From JAEELC01 sp963621965 (lineage in GTDB: Bacteria > Bacillota_I > Bacilli_A > Acholeplasmatales > Anaeroplasmataceae), in assembly GCA_963621965.1 (NCBI GenBank), contig CAVFGN010000003.1, forward strand, positions 21,230 to 85,229: 64,000 bases of DNA, given 5' to 3'. The translations under genes and the position numbers were made by a program. The notes under the pieces were generated by a model. It ran no database searches. It saw only the letters and a list, made by a program, of their open reading frames with translations, and was not told where the DNA came from. Below, piece by piece: positions 8,274 through 17,047 of this stretch (within the stretch, counting starts at the first letter, position 1; each line of letters begins with the position of its first letter).

Positions 8274-9363
8274 TTCTTAGGAACACATCCAATCCACGTA
8301 AATATGTAATTTCAATTGTACATGGTTTATTTATTGTTATAAAGCCAAGTCCTGAAATTACAAGATCCTGTTTTTTAGGTCCGATTTTCATCACTTTTGT
8401 ATCAAATACAAGTTCTGTATTGTCGCCAATTGCAGGTGGAACTAGAATCTCGCCTTTATGCTTATTAATAAACTCAAGCAAATCTTTATCTTTTCTTCTA
8501 TGCACACTAACGTTTTCTGATACATATGAAGTAAATGTAACAAAGCCTTCAGCTTCTTTTAGACTAGCTGTAAAGATAGCGCCTAAGAGTACGCAGTTTC
8601 CAACCTCAATTTGATAACTAATAGGTTTAATTTCCTTTTTAGGCACTAATAAATCATAGCTTTTTTCAGTTAAATTAGAAAATGCATTATTTAAATTAAT
8701 TAAGCCAGGTGTATCAATGAATGATTTATTATCAATAAAGAATGGTATATTAATCTCTTTAAGTGTGGTACCTGGAATAGGACTAGTCGCAATTAAATCT
8801 TTCTTACGAGTGCTAAAACGTTTAATTAGCATATTTATTAAGCTAGATTTACCTACGTTTGCACAACCCATAAAATAAACATCTTTTCCATTTCGAGCTA
8901 AATCTATAGTATTCATTAAATCATCAATGTAATAACCTGTTTTACTAGATACAACGTGAATCGCAAGCGCTTTAAAGAAATATCTATCAACCATTTGGCT
9001 TAACCAAGTAACGATATTTGAAATATTAACACTTTTTGGTAATAAATCTAGTTTGTTTGCGACTAAAATTACATCTTTATTACGGAGTTTATTTAATATT
9101 TGAGGTATAAATGTACCAGTAAAATCAAATAAATCTACTACAAGTACAATTACCCCGTCTTTCTTAAGTAAATTATCAATAACATAAACATAATCATCGT
9201 TAGTTGCGGTGATCTTAGGATATTCATTATAATTCATTAATCTGAAGCAACGTTTACAATAAAGGGTAGATTTTGATGTATCAATTGTTTTTATGAAACC
9301 TTCTTTAGTTTCATCTTCTGTTTGTAAAATGGCGCCACAACCATTACATATTATTTTGCTCAT
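8248..9363 (-). CDS. yqeH: Ribosome biogenesis GTPase YqeH (circularly permuted)
   Basis: GTPase needed for 30S subunit assembly. An N-terminal zinc motif (CNGCG ... YCKRCF) is followed by motifs in permuted order: G4 NKLD (VANKLDLLP), G5 SSKTG, G1 GCANVGKSS, G2 around PIPGTT, G3 DTPG. This is the G4-G5-G1-G2-G3 order of YqeH. I choose the ATG at 9363, which has AAAGGG six bases upstream; the in-frame ATG 15 bp earlier has no ribosome binding site. It overlaps the end of yqeG by 20 bp and the start of the yqeK/rsfS fusion by 26 bp, so the three are one translation-coupled operon for ribosome assembly. The C-terminal treble-clef-like domain is present. Confidence 0.95.
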   Translation of the reverse strand: MSKIICNGCGAILQTEDETKEGFIKTIDTSKSTLYCKRCFRLMNYNEYPKITATNDDYVYVIDNLLKKDGVIVLVVDLFDFTGTFIPQILNKLRNKDVILVANKLDLLPKSVNISNIVTWLSQMVDRYFFKALAIHVVSSKTGYYIDDLMNTIDLARNGKDVYFMGCANVGKSSLINMLIKRFSTRKKDLIATSPIPGTTLKEINIPFFIDNKSFIDTPGLINLNNAFSNLTEKSYDLLVPKKEIKPISYQIEVGNCVLLGAIFTASLKEAEGFVTFTSYVSENVSVHRRKDKDLLEFINKHKGEILVPPAIGDNTELVFDTKVMKIGPKKQDLVISGLGFITINKPCTIEITYLRGLDVFLRNAIFGSKN

Positions 9364-9931
9364 TTTTATCCCTTTCATAAAGTAAAATTATATTGTTATA
9401 AGAATCAATATCCTTCTTCTTAATTTTTTCTATAATTTTCTTTTCTCTTTTTCTATTAAATCTAGTGGTCCAAACCTCAGTTTTATTATCAATTGGTTTT
9501 ACAAGGATTGTATAAATATCAAGGCCACGAGATCCGTAAACATCAGTTAAAAGTTGGTCCCCGATTTCAACAATTTCACTCCAAGTGTATTTTTTACTTA
9601 GTTTTCTTCTAGCTCGTTTAAATGCTAATTTTAAAGGTTTTAAAGAATTGGCAGTATATTTTAGTTTAGTTTCATTTGCAATTACTTTAACTCTTTTAGG
9701 CTTGTTGTTAGAGACAAGCATAATTTCAAAACCCATTTCTTCAAGTTTATTTATAAGATTTAAAGCGTTTTGTGTAATATGCATATCTTTATAAGAAATT
9801 AAAGTGTTATCAACATCAAAAAATATTACACGTTTACCTAATTCATATAGTGCTTTATAATCAATATCATATACTGTTTTAGTGTATTCATTTGGTATAC
9901 ACTTTTTATAGTTTAAAATATGTTCAATCAT
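9344..9931 (-). CDS. yqeG: HAD family IIIA phosphatase YqeG
   Basis: Small cytosolic HAD phosphatase of the YqeG/GEP4 type (195 residues). Motif I is FFDVDNTLI, motif II is in LVSNN, and motif III/IV is EIGDQLLTDVYGSRG. The bacterial substrate is not established; the yeast relative Gep4 dephosphorylates phosphatidylglycerophosphate. Gene order yqeG-yqeH is conserved in Bacillota and supports the name. GAGGAT lies just before the ATG. The greA terminator ends only a few bases before this ribosome binding site, so the operon is served either by read-through from greA or by a promoter inside greA. Confidence 0.9.
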   Translation of the reverse strand: MIEHILNYKKCIPNEYTKTVYDIDYKALYELGKRVIFFDVDNTLISYKDMHITQNALNLINKLEEMGFEIMLVSNNKPKRVKVIANETKLKYTANSLKPLKLAFKRARRKLSKKYTWSEIVEIGDQLLTDVYGSRGLDIYTILVKPIDNKTEVWTTRFNRKREKKIIEKIKKKDIDSYNNIILLYERDKNEQNNM

Positions 9932-9943
9932 TTGATCCTCTTT

Positions 9944-9975
9944 AAAAAAATAAGAGTAGAAATACTACTCTTATT
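9944..9975 (-). terminator. Terminator of greA
   Basis: AATAAGAGTAG (9975-9965) and CTACTCTTATT (9959-9949) form an 11 bp perfect stem with a five-base loop, followed by seven T. It abuts the ribosome binding site of yqeG. Confidence 0.9.
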
Positions 9976-10450
9976 TGTTTTCAACTGTTACATCAACAAT
10001 TGTTACTGCTAGCATACCTACAGGTGTTTGTACATGAACTGTATCGCCTTTTTTGTGTCCAACAAGAGCTTTACCAATTGGAGAATCAGTAGATAATTTA
10101 TTAACTAAAATATCTGATGTTACACTTGCAGAAATTAAGAATTGTTCTTCGACAACACCTTCTGGTCCCTTATATTTAATAGTAACAAATTTACCGATAC
10201 CAACTGCATCGCTTGTATCTACGTTAACAATTTCACTGTTCTTGATAATTTCTTCAACTCTGCTCTTTTCAGCAGCTAAGTTTGCTTGCTTTTCTTTAGC
10301 AGAACTATAATCAGCGTTTTCAGATAAGTCGCCTTGTTCACGAGCTTCTTTTAAAGCTTTAGTATTTTCATCAATCTCGTGGTTAATACGAGCTAATTGT
10401 TCTTGATAATTTTCATATTCTTTTCTAGTAATTTGATATTTAGTTGCCAT
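9971..10450 (-). CDS. greA: Transcript cleavage factor GreA
   Basis: Binds the secondary channel of RNA polymerase and triggers cleavage of backtracked RNA. The 159-residue length is standard. Residues 1-75 are the antiparallel coiled coil with the acidic tip motif GDLSENADYSSAKEKQ; the FKBP-like C-terminal domain ends in ...GHKKGDTVHVQTPVG. The start is the ATG at 10450 (MATKYQITRKEYE), with AGGAGG upstream; the frame stays open 45 bases further but that extension is unlike the family. A TATAAT lies at 10484-10489. It is flanked by its own terminator, so it is mostly a single-gene transcript. Confidence 0.96.
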   Translation of the reverse strand: MATKYQITRKEYENYQEQLARINHEIDENTKALKEAREQGDLSENADYSSAKEKQANLAAEKSRVEEIIKNSEIVNVDTSDAVGIGKFVTIKYKGPEGVVEEQFLISASVTSDILVNKLSTDSPIGKALVGHKKGDTVHVQTPVGMLAVTIVDVTVENK

Positions 10451-10483
10451 AATAGAATATCCTCCTACACATAATACTTTATA

Positions 10484-10489
10484 ATTATA
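10484..10489 (-). promoter_or_regulatory. Probable -10 box of greA
   Basis: TATAAT on the - strand preceded by TTG, about 14 bases before the AGGAGG of greA. No good -35 is seen at 17 bp (AT-only sequence), so the call is weak. Confidence 0.45.
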
Positions 10490-10514
10490 CAACAAGATTT
10501 ATTTTTTTAAAAGA

Positions 10515-11237
10515 CTAATATCGGTCATTATATTGGATTTTTTTCATTTGCGTTTGAACCTTTTTAGCATTAGGAAAACAAAGTTCGAATATATAATAGA
10601 ATCTAATGCCATGGTTTGGTACTACAAAATGAGTTAATTCATGATACAAAACGTTTTTTATATCTAACTTATTATATTTTGCAAGAATTATATTAAGAGA
10701 TATTTTATTTTCTAAAGTATAACATTTACCGTAAAACGTTTTAACACGTTTATAAATAATACTAGGCATAGTATTATATTTATAGTCAAAGATGTTTTCC
10801 TTGTAAATGCGAAATGCTTCAGGTAATATTTCTTTAATATATTTGTCTAATTCTCTTTGATAAAATGAATATAAAATATAATCAATATGTTTATCATTGT
10901 TAGAAGTTGTATGTATTATAATTTCATCATTAAAAAAAGAAACATGTTCTGAAAAATCTAACTCAATTTTTACATTGTATGATTTTCCAAAGAAATGAAC
11001 CATATTATTATCTTTATTGTTATTATTGATCTGTTTATTTAGACGTTGTTTTATAACAAAATTATAAAGTAGATCTTCATTTTCATGAATAAATATTTCC
11101 GGATTTTTGCATTTTTTATAATTTGGTGAAGTAATAGAAACTGTATTAGTTTCCTTGTCATATCTAAAATAAGTACGCTTATTTCTAGGCTTATATAAAA
11201 CTTCTATATTGATATCAATATCTTTAAGCTTCATCAT
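10515..11237 (-). CDS. YgjP/SprT-like zinc metallopeptidase (M48-type)
   Basis: A 240-residue protein whose last 75 residues match the YgjP (DUF45) metallopeptidase core: KTFYGKCYTLENKISLNIILAKYNKLDIKNVLYHELTHFVVPNHGIRF has the HExxH zinc site and a third His seven residues on in PNHG. The usual SRWGSC strand appears as KTFYGKC. The substrate of this family is not known to me; SprT-like relatives act on DNA-protein crosslinks, but that cannot be assumed here. The N-terminal part is AT-driven and rich in Lys and Asn. The start overlaps the trhP2 end by 14 bp with AAGGA upstream, so it is the last gene of the trhP1-trhP2 operon. Confidence 0.75.
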   Translation of the reverse strand: MMKLKDIDINIEVLYKPRNKRTYFRYDKETNTVSITSPNYKKCKNPEIFIHENEDLLYNFVIKQRLNKQINNNNKDNNMVHFFGKSYNVKIELDFSEHVSFFNDEIIIHTTSNNDKHIDYILYSFYQRELDKYIKEILPEAFRIYKENIFDYKYNTMPSIIYKRVKTFYGKCYTLENKISLNIILAKYNKLDIKNVLYHELTHFVVPNHGIRFYYIFELCFPNAKKVQTQMKKIQYNDRY

Positions 11238-12417
11238 GTATCCTTAACATATCATATTGTTCACATTCCTCATCAATTTTTAGGTAAACAATGTCACGAG
11301 GGTGATTTGCGACTTCAATATCTTCAAACTTATCATTTAAAAGAACTTGAGGTACAAAGATATAATCATCTTTTTTAGGTCTAAATAATTCTAAACTCAT
11401 AGACTTTTTAAAATTGTTTCTAACATCAACTTTAGCCATATGTGTTTCTTTATTATATTCAATAACTATACCACAAAATCTTTGATCAGCTCTATCACTA
11501 AATAGGTCATATAGTTGTTCGTTTACTGTAGTTTGTCCTTTTAAAAAACCAATTGATGTTTCTCTATTTTCAGCCTTTTCTATTTGATAAAGGTATTTAT
11601 CAATATTTTTTATATCCCCAGTTTTATAATATTCATCAATAGCTTCTCTATAGCTTTTAACGATAGTCGCAATATAGTGTAGTGACTTCATTCTTCCTTC
11701 AATCTTAAACGAATCAATACCTGTTTCTAAGTATTCTTTAAGCAGTGGTAGTGCACATAAGTCTTTACTAGACATTGCAAAATAATCATCGTTATTAATT
11801 TTTTCGTCTTTCACAAATAGGTCATAATTCCATCTACAAGAGTGGGCACATCCTCCTCTATTGGCATCTCTATTTGTCATATTATTTGATAACATACATC
11901 TTCCACTATATGATACACACATACCACCGTGTATGAAAGCTTCAATATCTACATTAGTTTTTTCTTTTATCTTTTTAATACTTTTTAAATCAAGTTCTCT
12001 ACCAAGAACAACACGCTTTACGCCAAGATGTGTCCAAAAATTCACCATATTAGTGTTTAAAGTGGATTCTTGTGTACTTACATGGCATTCCATTTTTGTT
12101 TTTAAAACTTCATTTATTATAAGTGGTGATGCACAAATTATTGCGTCTACACCTACATCTTCAAGTTCCTTTAAATATTCTTTTAAACCCTCTGTATCAA
12201 TAACATGAGGTAAAATGTTGCACGTTACATGCACATATGCATTATGTTCATGTGCAAAAGCACAAGCTTCTTTAATATCATCGATAGTAAAATTTGAAGC
12301 ACGAGAACGTAAAGAGAATTTTTGACCACCAATAAATACAGCATTAGCACCGTAAAGGATGGCAATCTTTAGTTTTTCTAAATCTCCAGCAGGAGCCAAT
12401 AATTCAACTTTATTCAT
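11224..12417 (-). CDS. trhP2: U32 family tRNA hydroxylation protein TrhP2 (YrrO-like)
   Basis: Peptidase-U32-like protein of 397 residues. The family takes part in prephenate-dependent 5-hydroxylation of U34 in tRNA. The N-terminus VELLAPAGDLEKLKIAILYGANAVFIGG is typical, and the cysteines C167, C174, C190 and C194 (HGGMCVSYSGRCMLSN ... RGGCAHSCRW) are the expected iron-sulfur ligands. Bacillota carry two such genes in tandem, yrrN and yrrO; this is the longer, C-terminally extended one. The start overlaps the trhP1 stop as TAATG, with AAGGAGGAG just before. The link to prephenate is family knowledge; a shikimate-entry enzyme (DAHP synthase) occurs at 60307-61368. Confidence 0.88.
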   Translation of the reverse strand: MNKVELLAPAGDLEKLKIAILYGANAVFIGGQKFSLRSRASNFTIDDIKEACAFAHEHNAYVHVTCNILPHVIDTEGLKEYLKELEDVGVDAIICASPLIINEVLKTKMECHVSTQESTLNTNMVNFWTHLGVKRVVLGRELDLKSIKKIKEKTNVDIEAFIHGGMCVSYSGRCMLSNNMTNRDANRGGCAHSCRWNYDLFVKDEKINNDDYFAMSSKDLCALPLLKEYLETGIDSFKIEGRMKSLHYIATIVKSYREAIDEYYKTGDIKNIDKYLYQIEKAENRETSIGFLKGQTTVNEQLYDLFSDRADQRFCGIVIEYNKETHMAKVDVRNNFKKSMSLELFRPKKDDYIFVPQVLLNDKFEDIEVANHPRDIVYLKIDEECEQYDMLRIHDEA

Positions 12418-13286
12418 TAAAACTCCTCCTTTTGATAAACACTATCTTTGTATTTAAATCCGTCCTTAATATCTAGATTAAGTTCATTAATTAAAACTAG
12501 TGCTTCTTCTTTTGTAATAATTTTTTTAATATACTTTGAATAAGCTTCAACAACTTTGTTAAAAGTTTCATCTTCAATAAATATATTATCTAAATAAATA
12601 AATCTAGGATTAATTAAATCTAATTCATTTAAATAAGATAAAATGTAATTTCTGAAAATAATTGTACCTTTTTCAAATTCATAAATATGAAAAAAATCAT
12701 TTTCCCTTTTAATTTCTCTTAAGTAAGAATGATATTTATCAATGTCAAAATCAAGTCCTTTGTACTGTTTATATAAAGAGATTAAATGACGCTTTGAATA
12801 GAACATTTGATGATATCCGAAAGCTTTTAAAAAGACGTTATTATCGTTATATTTTGATATTGTTACTTGATCATTTACAGGTATTTCAAGAGAAATAGCA
12901 CTAGATAACATATTTTGTTTTAAATAAAATTCTTGATCATATTGATTTGTACACAAAGTTTGAGAGTTGTATATCCCTTTGTTTTCTAAGCCTCTTAAAC
13001 GAAGAGATTCGTATACTCCAAGATCTGAATAAATAAAATAATAATCTTTATCTTTAATTTGGTCTAATAATTTATTAAGTCTTTCTATATCGCTATCCTC
13101 CATCATAATAGTTAGATCTATAAAAATCTTTAAATTATCTCTATTTTGGTAGATTGTTTCAATTTCATTTAATGAGAAAGACTTATTATAAAACGAAGAA
13201 AAGTCGTTTAAATAAACGACTACTCCATCAACCTGATTTTTTAAATTATTAAGATTATTTTTTTCATTTAATGAAACAATAAGCAT
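12417..13286 (-). CDS. trhP1: U32 family tRNA hydroxylation protein TrhP1 (YrrN-like)
   Basis: Divergent, shorter U32-type protein (289 residues) directly upstream of trhP2. The TIM-barrel pattern is weak, but YNSQTLCTNQYD and LKAFGYHQMFYSKRHLISLYKQY correspond to the YrrN segments where relatives have GYQPMF.S.R. It lacks the four-Cys cluster motif of TrhP2, as YrrN does. In B. subtilis both partners contribute to U34 hydroxylation. AGGTGAT lies five bases before the ATG and overlaps the ffh 3' end, eight bases away, so the pair may be co-transcribed with the SRP genes. The assignment rests on position plus these motifs. Confidence 0.75.
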   Translation of the reverse strand: MLIVSLNEKNNLNNLKNQVDGVVVYLNDFSSFYNKSFSLNEIETIYQNRDNLKIFIDLTIMMEDSDIERLNKLLDQIKDKDYYFIYSDLGVYESLRLRGLENKGIYNSQTLCTNQYDQEFYLKQNMLSSAISLEIPVNDQVTISKYNDNNVFLKAFGYHQMFYSKRHLISLYKQYKGLDFDIDKYHSYLREIKRENDFFHIYEFEKGTIIFRNYILSYLNELDLINPRFIYLDNIFIEDETFNKVVEAYSKYIKKIITKEEALVLINELNLDIKDGFKYKDSVYQKEEF

Positions 13287-13294
13287 AATATCAC

Positions 13295-14716
13295 CTAAAA
13301 TCTAAAGTTGCCTTTTCCTTTTCCCTTACCTTTTTTTACATTTTGATTTTGCATATTTGCAAAATTACCATTTTTCATATTAATGGCCATTTTTTGCATA
13401 TCATCTTCTGACATACCTTGCATTTTCTTCATAGTTTTAACTTGTTGATCTAATGCTTCACGAAGTTTATTAACTTCCATTACAGTATGTCCCGAACCTT
13501 TTGCAATACGTTCTCTACGACTAGCGCTTGTATTGATTAATTGAGGATTTTTTCTTTCTTCTTCAGTCATTGAGCCGATAATTTCTTCTAATACTTGGAA
13601 TGCTTTATCACTATCTATTTGACTAGCGGCTTGTTTAATTTGTTTCATACCTGGTAAGAAACCAAGAATCTTTGAAATAGAACCCATACGTTTAATCATT
13701 TTGAATTGTTTTAACAAATCATTATAGTTAAACTTGCCACTCATCAATTTCTCAGTCATGTTCATCATTTCATCTTCATCAACGTTTTCAGTAACAGTAT
13801 CGATTAAAGATAAAACGTCACCCATACCAAGAATTCTATCAGCTAATCGATCAGGATGGAAAACTTCTAGTTGGTCAAGTTTTTCACCTGTAGACATTAA
13901 CTTAATAGGAATACCTGTAATATGTTTGATTGAAAGAGCCGCACCACCTCTAGTGTCGCCGTCCATCTTAGTTAAAATACAACCAGTTAACTTTAATTGA
14001 TCATTAAATGATTTAGCGATGTTAACTGCATCTTGACCAGTCATTGCGTCTACTGTAAGTAATGTCTCATCAGGTTGCGCAATGTCTTGAACGTTTTGAA
14101 GTTCTTTCATCAATGCTTCATCAATATGAAGACGGCCAGCTGTATCGATGATTACTAAATCATACCCACCATTTTGAGCCTCTTTTAAACCATTTTTAAC
14201 AATAGTTTCAGCTTTTTCTTTAGTACCCATTTCAAATACAGGAACACCAATAGATTTGCCTAGAGTTACTAATTGGTCAATAGCAGCAGGTCTATAGATA
14301 TCTGCCGCAATCAAGAAAGGCTTCTTGTTAGCTTTCTTTCTGTAATAAAGAGCCATTTTTGCGACTGCAGTAGTTTTACCAGCACCTTGTAAACCGACAG
14401 TCATAATAACTGTAGTTTTATTTTCTTTAAAAGTAATTTCACTCGTTTCGTCGCCTAAAGTCTTTTTTAACTCTTCACGGACAATTTTAACTACTTGTTG
14501 TCCAGGATTTAACCCTTTTAAAATCTTTTCACCATAGGCTTGTTCTTTTACACGAGCTAAGAATTCTCTAACAACTTTAAAATTAACGTCAGCTTCAAGA
14601 AGTGAAATACGTACTTCTTTAAGCATTTCATCTATATCTTTTTCATCAAGTTTAGAGCGTCCTGTGACTTTTCTTAACGCCATTTGCAATCTATTCGATA
14701 AATTATCAAATGCCAT
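13295..14716 (-). CDS. ffh: Signal recognition particle protein Ffh (SRP54)
   Basis: GTPase that binds signal sequences and 4.5S RNA and delivers ribosomes to FtsY. The 473-residue protein has the N helical bundle, the G domain with VGLQGAGKTTAVAKMA, DTAGRL and TKMDGD, and a methionine-rich M domain (about 300-450) with the SGHTVMEVN RNA-binding helix-turn-helix. It ends in a basic Lys/Gly tail. GAGGTG precedes the ATG. It follows ylxM by three bases and ftsY is upstream: the order ftsY-ylxM-ffh is the standard SRP cluster. No SRP RNA gene is seen nearby. Confidence 0.97.
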   Translation of the reverse strand: MAFDNLSNRLQMALRKVTGRSKLDEKDIDEMLKEVRISLLEADVNFKVVREFLARVKEQAYGEKILKGLNPGQQVVKIVREELKKTLGDETSEITFKENKTTVIMTVGLQGAGKTTAVAKMALYYRKKANKKPFLIAADIYRPAAIDQLVTLGKSIGVPVFEMGTKEKAETIVKNGLKEAQNGGYDLVIIDTAGRLHIDEALMKELQNVQDIAQPDETLLTVDAMTGQDAVNIAKSFNDQLKLTGCILTKMDGDTRGGAALSIKHITGIPIKLMSTGEKLDQLEVFHPDRLADRILGMGDVLSLIDTVTENVDEDEMMNMTEKLMSGKFNYNDLLKQFKMIKRMGSISKILGFLPGMKQIKQAASQIDSDKAFQVLEEIIGSMTEEERKNPQLINTSASRRERIAKGSGHTVMEVNKLREALDQQVKTMKKMQGMSEDDMQKMAINMKNGNFANMQNQNVKKGKGKGKGNFRF

Positions 14717-14719
14717 AAT

Positions 14720-15025
14720 TTACACCTCAATTATATTTTTAATTTTGTTTTTAATTTCACTAATATCATCACTATTAACACAATTTTCAAGAGTTAAATA
14801 TATACTATCTAAATGAAGTTTAGATTCATAATCTTCAAGTAAGTTCTCACATTTTTTTATTGCATCAAAGCAAGCATTTCTACTTACATTATAGTTTTCT
14901 GCAATTTCTGATAGAGAACAATCATATAGATAATATTCTTCAAAATATGAGCATTGCTTTTCAGTTAATAGATTTTTGTATACATTATATAAACGAATAA
15001 GTCGTTCTCTTACATTAATTTCCAT
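14720..15025 (-). CDS. ylxM: YlxM-type HTH protein, SRP-associated
   Basis: Small helix-turn-helix protein of the UPF0122/YlxM family that accompanies ffh and ftsY; in streptococci it modulates the SRP GTPase cycle. The core LLTEKQCSYFEEYYLYDCSLSEIAENYNVSRNACFDAIKKCENLLEDYESKL matches the sigma-region-4-like fold. The first possible start is a TTG at 15043; I prefer the ATG at 15025 (MEINVRERLIRLYNVYKNLL) because relatives begin there. It overlaps the ftsY stop by 11 bases and the ribosome binding site is weak, so coupling to ftsY translation is likely. About 101 residues, slightly short but normal. Confidence 0.88.
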   Translation of the reverse strand: MEINVRERLIRLYNVYKNLLTEKQCSYFEEYYLYDCSLSEIAENYNVSRNACFDAIKKCENLLEDYESKLHLDSIYLTLENCVNSDDISEIKNKIKNIIEV

Positions 15026-15989
15026 TATCAAAGAAATCCGCAAATAATCCGTATAAATATTGTTCGATATCGAACACTTCTAAATCGTCAAGTTTTTCAC
15101 CAAGTCCGATAAATTTAATAGGAATACCCATTTTATCTCTAATAGCTAAAACAATTCCACCTTTAGCTGTGCCATCAAGTTTTGTTAAAATGATACCACT
15201 AACTTTAGTGATTTCAGCGAAAGCTTCAGCTTGGTTCATTCCGTTTTGTCCTGTAGTCGCATCAATAGTTAAAAGAGTTTCACAAGGATTTCCGGGCGCA
15301 ACCTCGTTTATTACACGGTTAACTTTTTCAAGTTCAGCCATTAAATTAGCTTTATTTTGAAGACGTCCGGCTGTATCACATAAAACTAGATTATAATTTT
15401 CACTTTGTGCTTTTTTTATAGCTTCATACATTACACTTGATGGGTCACTTCCGGCAGGTTTTGCGACAATATCAACACCAACTCTTCTAGACCATTCGCT
15501 TAATTGTTCGATTGCGCCAGCTCTAAATGTATCTCCGGCCGCAAGCAACACTTTATAGCCTTTATCTTTATACATTTTTGCAATTTTTGCAATTGAAGTA
15601 GTTTTACCAACACCGTTAACTCCAACAAATAAAATAACATTTAATTTATCAGGACTAACATTTAGGTTGGCATTTACTACTTCGCCTTTTAAATATATAT
15701 CAAACATTTTATCCATGATTAAACTTGATAATTCACTTGGATCAGTGATGTTTTTCTTGTCGCATTCTTCTCTTAATTCTTCGATAAAATTAACAACAGT
15801 CTCAACACCAATATCAGCTTGAATAAAAATTTCTTCTAGACTATCAAAAAGATCATCATCAATTTTATCTTTACCATTTAAAACTTCCTTAAGTGTACCA
15901 AGTGCACCTTCACGAGTCTTAAATAAGCCTAATTTATATTTTTCAGATTTAGACTTTTCTTTCTTTTTAAATATAGAAAAAAATCCCAT
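15015..15989 (-). CDS. ftsY: Signal recognition particle receptor FtsY
   Basis: Membrane-associated GTPase receptor for Ffh. The 324-residue form has no long acidic A domain: a short basic N-terminus (MGFFSIFKKKEKSKSEKYK), which can serve as lipid-binding helix, leads into the N and G domains. Motifs: GVNGVGKTTSIAKIA, DTAGRLQNKANLM, TKLDGTAKGG and FIGLGEKLDDLEVFD. GAGGTAATTT precedes the ATG and a good promoter lies 25 bases further up. First gene of ftsY-ylxM-ffh, possibly extended to trhP1-trhP2. Confidence 0.97.
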   Translation of the reverse strand: MGFFSIFKKKEKSKSEKYKLGLFKTREGALGTLKEVLNGKDKIDDDLFDSLEEIFIQADIGVETVVNFIEELREECDKKNITDPSELSSLIMDKMFDIYLKGEVVNANLNVSPDKLNVILFVGVNGVGKTTSIAKIAKMYKDKGYKVLLAAGDTFRAGAIEQLSEWSRRVGVDIVAKPAGSDPSSVMYEAIKKAQSENYNLVLCDTAGRLQNKANLMAELEKVNRVINEVAPGNPCETLLTIDATTGQNGMNQAEAFAEITKVSGIILTKLDGTAKGGIVLAIRDKMGIPIKFIGLGEKLDDLEVFDIEQYLYGLFADFFDNGN

Positions 15990-16013
15990 AAATTACCTCA
16001 CAAAATATATTTT

Positions 16014-16042
16014 ATTTTATCATATAATGTTTTTACATGCAA
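16014..16042 (-). promoter_or_regulatory. Promoter of ftsY-ylxM-ffh
   Basis: On the - strand TTGCAT (16037-16042), a 17 bp spacer, then TAAAAT (16014-16019). Upstream the octamer TTGGACTA is present twice (+ strand 16051-16058 and 16070-16077), which could bind a regulator or be chance. Confidence 0.65.
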
Positions 16043-16083
16043 TTTTTAAATAGTCCAAGAGATTAAATTTTAGTCCAAATTTT

Positions 16084-16108
16084 TAAAAAAAAGACGCAAT
16101 AAGCGTCT
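16084..16108 (-). terminator. Terminator of the GntR-AEC operon
   Basis: AGACGC (16108-16103) pairs with GCGTCT (16097-16092), loop TTATT, followed by eight T. It lies directly after the transporter stop. Confidence 0.88.
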
Positions 16109-16111
16109 AAA

Positions 16112-17047
16112 TTATAATATTGAAGATATGAGCAAGGTAAAGAGTGGAAGCGTAACAATTGAAAGTATTGTAGTTACAACGACAGTCGTGCTAGCTAAAT
16201 CCTCGTTGTAATTAAATTTAATTGCAAATACACTTGTAATTGCGGCACAAGGACAACAAGCAAGTATAAACACTATTTGAATTACCTCTTTATCTATTCC
16301 TAGGAATGATAATAAATATAATACTAGTAATGTAATTAGTGGAATAATTATAAGGCGTAAAGAAACAGATAGCCATAAAAATTTATTCTTCAAAACAGTA
16401 AATACATTACTTGAAGCAATTATCATACCGGTAATAATCATTGATATTGGTGTGTTCATAGATCCAATTGTACTAAGTGGTGTTTTAATTATCTCAGGAA
16501 TTGGGATTTGGAAAAAGAATATAATTAGTCCAATAATAAGTGAATAAATTACAGGTGTCTTTAATATACTCTTTAAAGCAAGCTTTACATTAAAACTACG
16601 ACTTACTACCATGTATCCGATAGTCCAAAGTAATATGTTAAACACGGAAACGAAACATGAAGCATAAATTAAGCCTGTTGAGCCAAACATTGCACTAATT
16701 AGTGGAAAACCCATGTAGGCAGCATTCGAAAACATCATTCCAAACTGCAATATTGGTTTATCATCTATTTTCCAGATAATAGTAAATAAGAATACAAAAA
16801 CTATTGCTATAAGTAGTGCAATAAATGATATTAAAAATGCCCAACCCATATTTGTTAGGATTGTACTATCGTATGTTGTAATATATGAATTTACAATCAT
16901 AAAAGGTACAACTAAATATACTAGTAAGTTAGAAAAACTCTTCTTAGCTTCTATATCAATTAATTTAAGTTTTACCATCATAAAACCTAACATAATCATA
17001 ATAAACATTATTAAAACTTGAGTAAACGAAATACGTGCTAATTCCAT
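16112..17047 (-). CDS. AEC-family transporter (auxin efflux carrier-like permease)
   Basis: Integral membrane protein of 311 residues with about ten hydrophobic segments in two halves, separated near residues 150-165. The N-terminus (FMMVKLKLIDIEAKKSFSNLLVYLVVPFMIVNSY) has the conserved Asn/Pro pattern of the AEC family, and the C-terminal half has AITSVFAIKFNYNEDLASTTVVVTTILSIVTLPLF. Bacterial members export or take up organic acids such as malate; the substrate here is unknown. Its ATG overlaps the stop of the GntR gene (TAATG), so regulator and transporter are co-translated and the transported acid or a derivative is a likely effector. This last point is inference. Confidence 0.85.
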   Translation of the reverse strand: MELARISFTQVLIMFIMIMLGFMMVKLKLIDIEAKKSFSNLLVYLVVPFMIVNSYITTYDSTILTNMGWAFLISFIALLIAIVFVFLFTIIWKIDDKPILQFGMMFSNAAYMGFPLISAMFGSTGLIYASCFVSVFNILLWTIGYMVVSRSFNVKLALKSILKTPVIYSLIIGLIIFFFQIPIPEIIKTPLSTIGSMNTPISMIITGMIIASSNVFTVLKNKFLWLSVSLRLIIIPLITLLVLYLLSFLGIDKEVIQIVFILACCPCAAITSVFAIKFNYNEDLASTTVVVTTILSIVTLPLFTLLISSIL